A stretch of DNA of 25,764 bases from the NCBI GenBank assembly GCA_048594975.1, contig JBMDXQ010000048.1, forward strand, positions 1 to 25,764, read 5' to 3'. Of the stretch, positions 22,521 through 25,764 are shown one piece after another (positions within the stretch are counted from its first letter, which is position 1; each line of letters starts with the position of its first letter). Under the pieces are notes generated by a model. The model was given only the letters and a program-made list of their open reading frames with translations, searched no databases and was not told the origin of the DNA. A program made the position numbers and the translations under genes. Source of the DNA: JBMDXB01 sp048594975 (lineage in GTDB: Bacteria > Acidobacteriota > Vicinamibacteria > Vicinamibacterales > 2-12-FULL-66-21).

Positions 22521-23261
22521 TTACGGGAGCAGCGCACTGCGCGCGGTCAGTTCGCGCGGATCGAGGCCGGCCGCCTTCGCCAGGGCGCGCTGCCGCGGCG
22601 GGAGCGCGATCGCAAACCGCCATTCGGCGGCGGCGCCTCCGGCGCCGGCGATCGTCGTCTCCCACGACTCCCACCATCCTGCCGATCTCCGCGCGATCGG
22701 TTCGATCACGAGGACCCGGGCGCCGCGGCGGTGCGCCGCCAGCAGCCGCGGCAGCAGCCCGGCGCGCCCATCATCGGTCAGCTCGTTGACCGCGTAGGCC
22801 AGGAGGATGCCGAGCCGGCGGCGACCCTCGAGCGGGACGCGCGCGACGTCCTGCGGCGTTGCGCGGCCCGCGACTCCGAGCTGCCGATACGTCCAGTTCG
22901 CTTCGGCGACAGCCCAGGGATGTCGATCCACGCCGGACACGCGGGCGCCGCCCTCCTCCAGCGCCCACGCGGCGCCGGCGGCGCCGGTGCCGCAACCAAG
23001 ATCGATCACCCGATCGATTGGCGCAGCGGGCGGCGGCAACGCACGTACGATCTCGCGGGCAACCAGGAAATGCATCGGCGCGTAGAACAGCGCGAACGCG
23101 GCGCGCTTGCCCCGAGTGTCGAGTACGCCGCCCCGGAGCAGCCGGCCGCGCCGTTCCACGTAGCAGGAGGAGAGCGCGCGCAGCGCGCGTGCCACCTCCG
23201 AGAGTGTCAGGTGCGCCAGGTGCCGCTCGTCGAGCGCAGCCAGCCAGGAGTCGAGCGACAT
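22521..23261 (-). CDS. Class I SAM-dependent methyltransferase, substrate unknown
   Basis: 246 residues from ATG 23261. The Rossmann methyltransferase fold is shown by VIDLGCGTGAAGAAW (motif I, 85-99), RVSGVDRHPWAVAEAN (motif II acidic Asp), PQDVARVP and ARVLVIEPIARRSAGWW. The N-terminal helical part (LTLSEVARALRALSSCYVER with FALFYAPMHFLVAREIVRAL) before motif I recalls the Rsm22-like ribosomal methyltransferase group, but the resemblance is weak and the substrate cannot be named. A TTG start at 23279 is possible; ATG is preferred because a -10 like TACAAT overlaps that position. Single-gene unit, convergent with the CNNM pair. Confidence 0.8.
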   Translation of the reverse strand: MSLDSWLAALDERHLAHLTLSEVARALRALSSCYVERRGRLLRGGVLDTRGKRAAFALFYAPMHFLVAREIVRALPPPAAPIDRVIDLGCGTGAAGAAWALEEGGARVSGVDRHPWAVAEANWTYRQLGVAGRATPQDVARVPLEGRRRLGILLAYAVNELTDDGRAGLLPRLLAAHRRGARVLVIEPIARRSAGWWESWETTIAGAGGAAAEWRFAIALPPRQRALAKAAGLDPRELTARSALLP

Positions 23262-23278
23262 GGTGAGCGTCGACGGCA

Positions 23279-23284
23279 ATTGTA
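23279..23284 (-). promoter_or_regulatory. Probable -10 element (TACAAT) of the methyltransferase gene
   Basis: TACAAT on the minus strand lies 17 nt before ATG 23261, so the leader would be about 10 nt, fitting the missing Shine-Dalgarno. No good -35 was found. Confidence 0.35.
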
Positions 23285-23353
23285 GGGGACAGCCGCACGC
23301 GGGCGGACGTGGTCTGAACGGGGAAAGCTTTCGTTCCCAGCTGACGTCCGCCG

Positions 23354-24106
23354 ATGAGCAGCCGAGCCGGCCGGTGTGTTCTGGCTCGCTCCCCTCGGTT
23401 TCTCTTGTTGCGCAACGGGGGCACGCTCATCGAAACGCGGTTCGGTTTCGACGACCGGGTGTTCGCGGTCGCGGAAGGGGCTCAGGCCGGAGGCGCGATC
23501 TACGTGGCGGGCACAACGCTCGCCGTCGCCAACACGCGATGGGGTGCGCCGCAGCTCGACGACGTGCCGGTCGCCGGCGACTACGACGGCGACGGGCAGA
23601 CGGACATCGCCGTCTACCGCTCGATTTCGCCGGCGTGGGTCATTCGCCGATCGAGTGACGGCGGAACGAGAGCTGTGCTGTGGGGGACGGCCGACTCGGT
23701 GCCGATTCCCGGAGACTACAACGGTGACGACGAAGCGGAGTTCGTCGTTTTCGCGCGGCGACGGCCGAGTGGGCGTTCTGGGATCCCGGGCCGGGCGTCC
23801 CCTGTACTCACTGCGGAGCAGACGCCTTCCGTTCGGGGAAGCGTCGATCCGTTGCTCGACGATACACCCGTCCCGGGCGCCCTTCGCGACCATCGTCTCG
23901 GCAACGTCGTGAGCATCTACCGCCGCGGCACCGGCCATTGGTTCATCCGGGACCCGTTTTCCGGGCCGGTGGCGTGGGGCAACGCCGATCTCACGCTCGG
24001 CGACACGCCCGTGAATCTGCCACGGGCGCTGTGGTGGCGGCGACTAAAGGAGCAGAAGCTGCTGATTCAAGGCACCGAAGGCAGTGGTGACTTCGGGGGG
24101 AAGTAG
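23354..24106 (+). pseudogene. Decayed FG-GAP/VCBS-repeat protein fragment with multiple frameshifts
   Basis: The main frame (250 codons) contains FG-GAP-like repeats: DDVPVAGDYDGDGQTDIAVYR, then SVPIPGDYNGDDEAEFVVFAR, and later DDTPVPGALRDHRLGNVVSIYRR. The Asp-rich loops (DYDGDGQTD) are calcium-binding style. Between about 23756 and 23860 the repeat logic moves to another frame (ATAEWAFWDPGPGVP at about 23759-23803), then to the third (LYSLR near 23801-23815), and returns to the first at VDPLLDDTPVPG. That equals three single-base losses within roughly 100 bp. The third repeat's loop is degenerate, and no signal peptide is found at the start. Either a dying gene or a stretch with sequencing errors. 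Confidence 0.55.
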
Positions 24107-24466
24107 GCCGGCGAACTGCTGGTGGTCACCAGCTATCCAAGGCCGCCCCGGGCCACGCTGCTTCGCGCCTTGGGCCAGCAGCAACACGATGCAGTCTCGC
24201 ATCACCTCCAGCGGGATCTCGCGACGGGATGAGTCTGTTCCGGGGGCCGTACCAGGTGCCGGACAGCCCGCGGGAGTCCGTGAGGTGCGCGATTGCAGTT
24301 CGAGTTCCTGTAGCCATGGCCGCCCGCGCGAAAGCCCTCCCGGCTGGCGCGCAATCCAGAGAACAGCGATGCACCGACGCACCCGGCGAAGCTCCTCGTG
24401 ATTCTCTCCATTCGTCGTAAGATTGTTGCGACCGCAAATCGTTGATCTGCAACGATTCCTGCGACC
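24107..24466. other. 360-bp stretch without a recognisable gene
   Basis: Several short frames are open on the minus strand (for example 24202-24411 and 24126-24557) but none shows conserved motifs or a sensible start, and one runs into the tRNA gene. A hairpin at 24437-24457 is the only clear element. It probably holds the tRNA promoter and debris of the FG-GAP gene. Confidence 0.5.
24437..24457. repeat. Perfect 8-bp inverted repeat just upstream of tRNA-Ser
   Basis: AATCGTTG, ATCTG, CAACGATT; ends 9 nt before the tRNA. AT-rich compared with its surroundings. It could be a regulatory operator or part of the precursor-tRNA leader; no T-run for a terminator. Confidence 0.45.
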
Positions 24467-24556
24467 GGAGGGATGGCCGAGTGGTCGATGGCGGCGGTCT
24501 TGAAAACCGCTGTACCCGGAAGGGTACCGGGGGTTCGAATCCCTCTCCCTCCGCCA
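24467..24556 (+). tRNA. tRNA-Ser (anticodon UGA)
   Basis: Acceptor stem GGAGGGA (24467-24473) pairs with TCCCTCC (24546-24552), followed by discriminator G and an encoded CCA (24554-24556). D-arm region GGCCGAGTGG, anticodon stem GCGGT/ACCGC (24494-24498, 24506-24510) with loop CTTGAAA giving anticodon TGA at 24501-24503, a long variable arm (TGTACCCGGAAGGGTACC) as expected for class II serine tRNA, and T-loop GGTTCGAATCC. Reads UCA and other UCN codons. Confidence 0.97.
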
Positions 24557-24576
24557 ACTCAGTGACTTACCGACGG

Positions 24577-24596
24577 GACGGACGGCGACGGACGGC
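24577..24596 (+). repeat. Two tandem copies of a 10-bp unit
   Basis: GACGGACGGC occurs twice head to tail just after the tRNA gene. It may be simple slippage; position immediately 3' of a tRNA makes it a place to look for an integration scar. Confidence 0.5.
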
Positions 24597-24622
24597 GGGG
24601 GGGGGTCGGCTTCCCCCGTTTT
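24597..24622 (+). terminator. Probable intrinsic terminator of tRNA-Ser
   Basis: A run of nine G (24597-24605), loop TCGGCTT, CCCCC (24613-24617), then GTTTT and a further pyrimidine run. The stem is at least five G-C pairs with a short T-run. It separates the tRNA from the next gene. Confidence 0.5.
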
Positions 24623-24652
24623 CCCCCTTTTCATCGCCCGACAGGACTGCTG

Positions 24653-25150
24653 ATGACCGTTACCCCGCGCGCGCGTGAAGCCCTCGCCGATTGCGAACAC
24701 GCGCTGGCCGATTTCGAGGCCGGCGCCAACACTCCCTTTCAGCGCTCGCGATGGGTTGCCGTGATGACCCTTCTTCGCACGGTTGAATACGTCCTCAAAG
24801 ACGTCGATGGCAAGAACAAGAACGTGACTCCAGTCGTACGTCGCCGCATCACCGCGGCGGTGAGCAAGCTGTACGCGTCGAAGGCGAAGCCGAGGGAGCC
24901 GCGCATCTTTCACGAGTTCATCAGGGCGGAGCGAAACGACGTCGTGCACCTGTACGAAATCCGCTCGGGCGTGAACGTTACGATCCAGTTGGGCGGTGTG
25001 GGGACGGGAGGCAGCAGTACTCCCAGCGGTCCGCCAACCTACGACTTCTTCATGCGCGACGGGCCATTCAAAGGACGAGACCCGCTTGACCTGTGCCGCG
25101 AAGCGATCACGTTCTGGCGGCAATACCTGGACGCGATTGAGGGTCCCTGA
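24653..25150 (+). CDS. HEPN-motif protein, putative RNase or defence component
   Basis: 165 residues, all-helical in appearance with a C-terminal helix after a Gly/Ser/Pro-rich loop. ERNDVVHLYE contains Arg94-Asn95-x3-His99, the R-x4-H signature of HEPN domains, in which the Arg, the following polar residue and the His form an RNA-cleaving site; the preceding helices (FQRSRWVAVMTLLRTVEYVL, PRIFHEFIRAE) fit that fold. HEPN proteins often act as toxins or defence RNases. Assignment rests on the motif and general pattern, not on a recognised subfamily. ATG 24653 has AGGA 6-7 nt upstream. Codons such as AAG, GTT and ACT are commoner than in the core genes. The next gene begins directly after its stop, so they are likely one operon. 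Confidence 0.6.
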   Translation: MTVTPRAREALADCEHALADFEAGANTPFQRSRWVAVMTLLRTVEYVLKDVDGKNKNVTPVVRRRITAAVSKLYASKAKPREPRIFHEFIRAERNDVVHLYEIRSGVNVTIQLGGVGTGGSSTPSGPPTYDFFMRDGPFKGRDPLDLCREAITFWRQYLDAIEGP

Positions 25151-25764
25151 ATGGCAGTCGGGCGCGGGGCAGGCGGACGGAGGCGCAAGGCGGGCCAACG
25201 AGATCGTTCGGGGTCGGTCACGCGACTTCAGCGCGAGGCGGTAGCCGAACCAGGAGCGCCGACGTGGACGAGCGCGTTCCGGGATCGGATGGAATCGTTT
25301 CGTGCCGGGGCGCGCCGCGATCCTGCTCGCGCGGCAGTGTCGGTGAAGATTCGCGTCACGTCCGGCTGCTTCCACCGCGAACACTCGCCGCACGCCTACA
25401 CTTTGATCGACGACGCCCTGCGCGCTGACTCTCCAAGTCGGCGTTCGTTCCAGTTCATCGAGCACGAGAGCGGTCCGGAGATCCTCGTCTACGTCGCCGC
25501 AGCCACTGCCGTAATCACCCTCACGAAGTCCGTGATTGATCTGATTGTCGTCATTCTCAGGGCCCGATCCGAGGGCATCAGGAAAGGTGATCGACCCTCT
25601 CATCCGCTCGAAGTAGTCGTTCGCAGATCCGTTGATCGTGGTCGCGTCGATGAGGAGTTCGTGCTGCGGATTGACCATTCAGACACAGTCAACCCCGCTG
25701 AAGTTAGGGAATCGCTGCGCGCCTCGGTGGAACGGTTGCTCACGACCCGCGCGCCGGGGAAGCG
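25151..25764 (+). CDS. Unrecognised protein with one hydrophobic helix, partner of the HEPN gene (3' end outside window)
   Basis: Open for 204 codons to the window edge, beginning at the base after the HEPN stop, with AGGG about 7 nt before the ATG. Contents: Arg-rich N-terminus (1-60), a beta-like segment AVSVKIRVTSG (62-72), FQFIEHESGPEILVYVAAATA, a hydrophobic segment at about 111-137 that could cross the membrane, then KGDRPSHPLEVVVRRSVDRG. Codon use is mixed, with many A/T-ending codons. The start could instead be ATG 25289, because the first 46 residues are compositionally odd. I do not recognise a family; the layout (strand, hydrophobic helix, strand) loosely recalls small constant partner proteins found with effector-type defence genes, which is only an analogy. 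Confidence 0.55.
   Translation, partial: MAVGRGAGGRRRKAGQRDRSGSVTRLQREAVAEPGAPTWTSAFRDRMESFRAGARRDPARAAVSVKIRVTSGCFHREHSPHAYTLIDDALRADSPSRRSFQFIEHESGPEILVYVAAATAVITLTKSVIDLIVVILRARSEGIRKGDRPSHPLEVVVRRSVDRGRVDEEFVLRIDHSDTVNPAEVRESLRASVERLLTTRAPGK

Noticed and set aside
24577..24622. Integration attachment site next to tRNA-Ser
   Set aside because: No second copy of the tRNA 3' end and no integrase in the window; only a 10-bp tandem repeat and a terminator are visible.
24044..25678. 544-codon minus-strand frame across the tRNA and HEPN genes
   Set aside because: It crosses a clear tRNA gene and opposes better plus-strand frames; no conserved motif was seen.

Overview
The window is GC-rich, gene-dense bacterial chromosome. 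The gene mix points to an Acidobacteriota-type soil bacterium, perhaps Vicinamibacteria: an Oar-like TonB-dependent receptor with a carboxypeptidase-regulatory domain, Ser/Thr kinases with TPR tails next to ECF sigma factors, a DUF1080 sugar domain, and a secreted GH29 fucosidase. This placement is inference from gene content, not from a marker gene.

Layout. 1-1590 (+): end of rmlD and complete rmlB (dTDP-rhamnose synthesis). 1676-4240 (-): GMC oxidoreductase fused to a DUF1080 (3-keto-disaccharide hydrolase-like) domain. 4440-4750 (+): broken remnant resembling a creatininase-family gene. 4795-9129 (-): a tight four-gene unit transcribed as ECF sigma factor, membrane Ser/Thr kinase with TPRs, a 106-residue peptide, and an OphMA/SonM-like peptide backbone N-methyltransferase. 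9338-10291 (+): a probable pseudokinase. 10285-12462 (-): hybrid histidine kinase. 12571-14232 (+): Tat-exported GH29 alpha-L-fucosidase-like enzyme. 14276-17905 (-): TonB-dependent outer-membrane receptor. 18145-19503 (-): metzincin-like lipoprotein with a structured leader. 20179-22505 (+): two overlapping CNNM/CBS (HlyC/CorC) membrane proteins. 22521-23261 (-): class I SAM methyltransferase. 23354-24106 (+): decayed FG-GAP-repeat gene. 24467-24556 (+): tRNA-Ser(UGA). 24653-25764 (+): a HEPN-motif protein followed by a partial, putatively membrane-associated protein.

The most interesting content is the 4795-9129 unit. The methyltransferase matches the borosin (alpha-N-methylating RiPP) family along its whole length. 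The small gene directly upstream, overlapping by GTGA, looks like a discrete borosin precursor with a SonA-like binding domain. It ends in an unusual, strongly basic tail built from a perfect six-residue period (KKRxxx, three and a half units, visible as 18-bp repeats in the DNA). It therefore looks like a split borosin pathway embedded in a sigma factor/kinase operon, with a histone-tail-like extension on the precursor.

Secondary points: the GMC-DUF1080 fusion could couple sugar C3 oxidation to cleavage of the 3-keto product; the pseudokinase beside the sigma/kinase operon has lost its key catalytic residues; and the HEPN gene pair just 3' of a tRNA gene has less GC-biased codons, as expected for acquired defence-like cargo.
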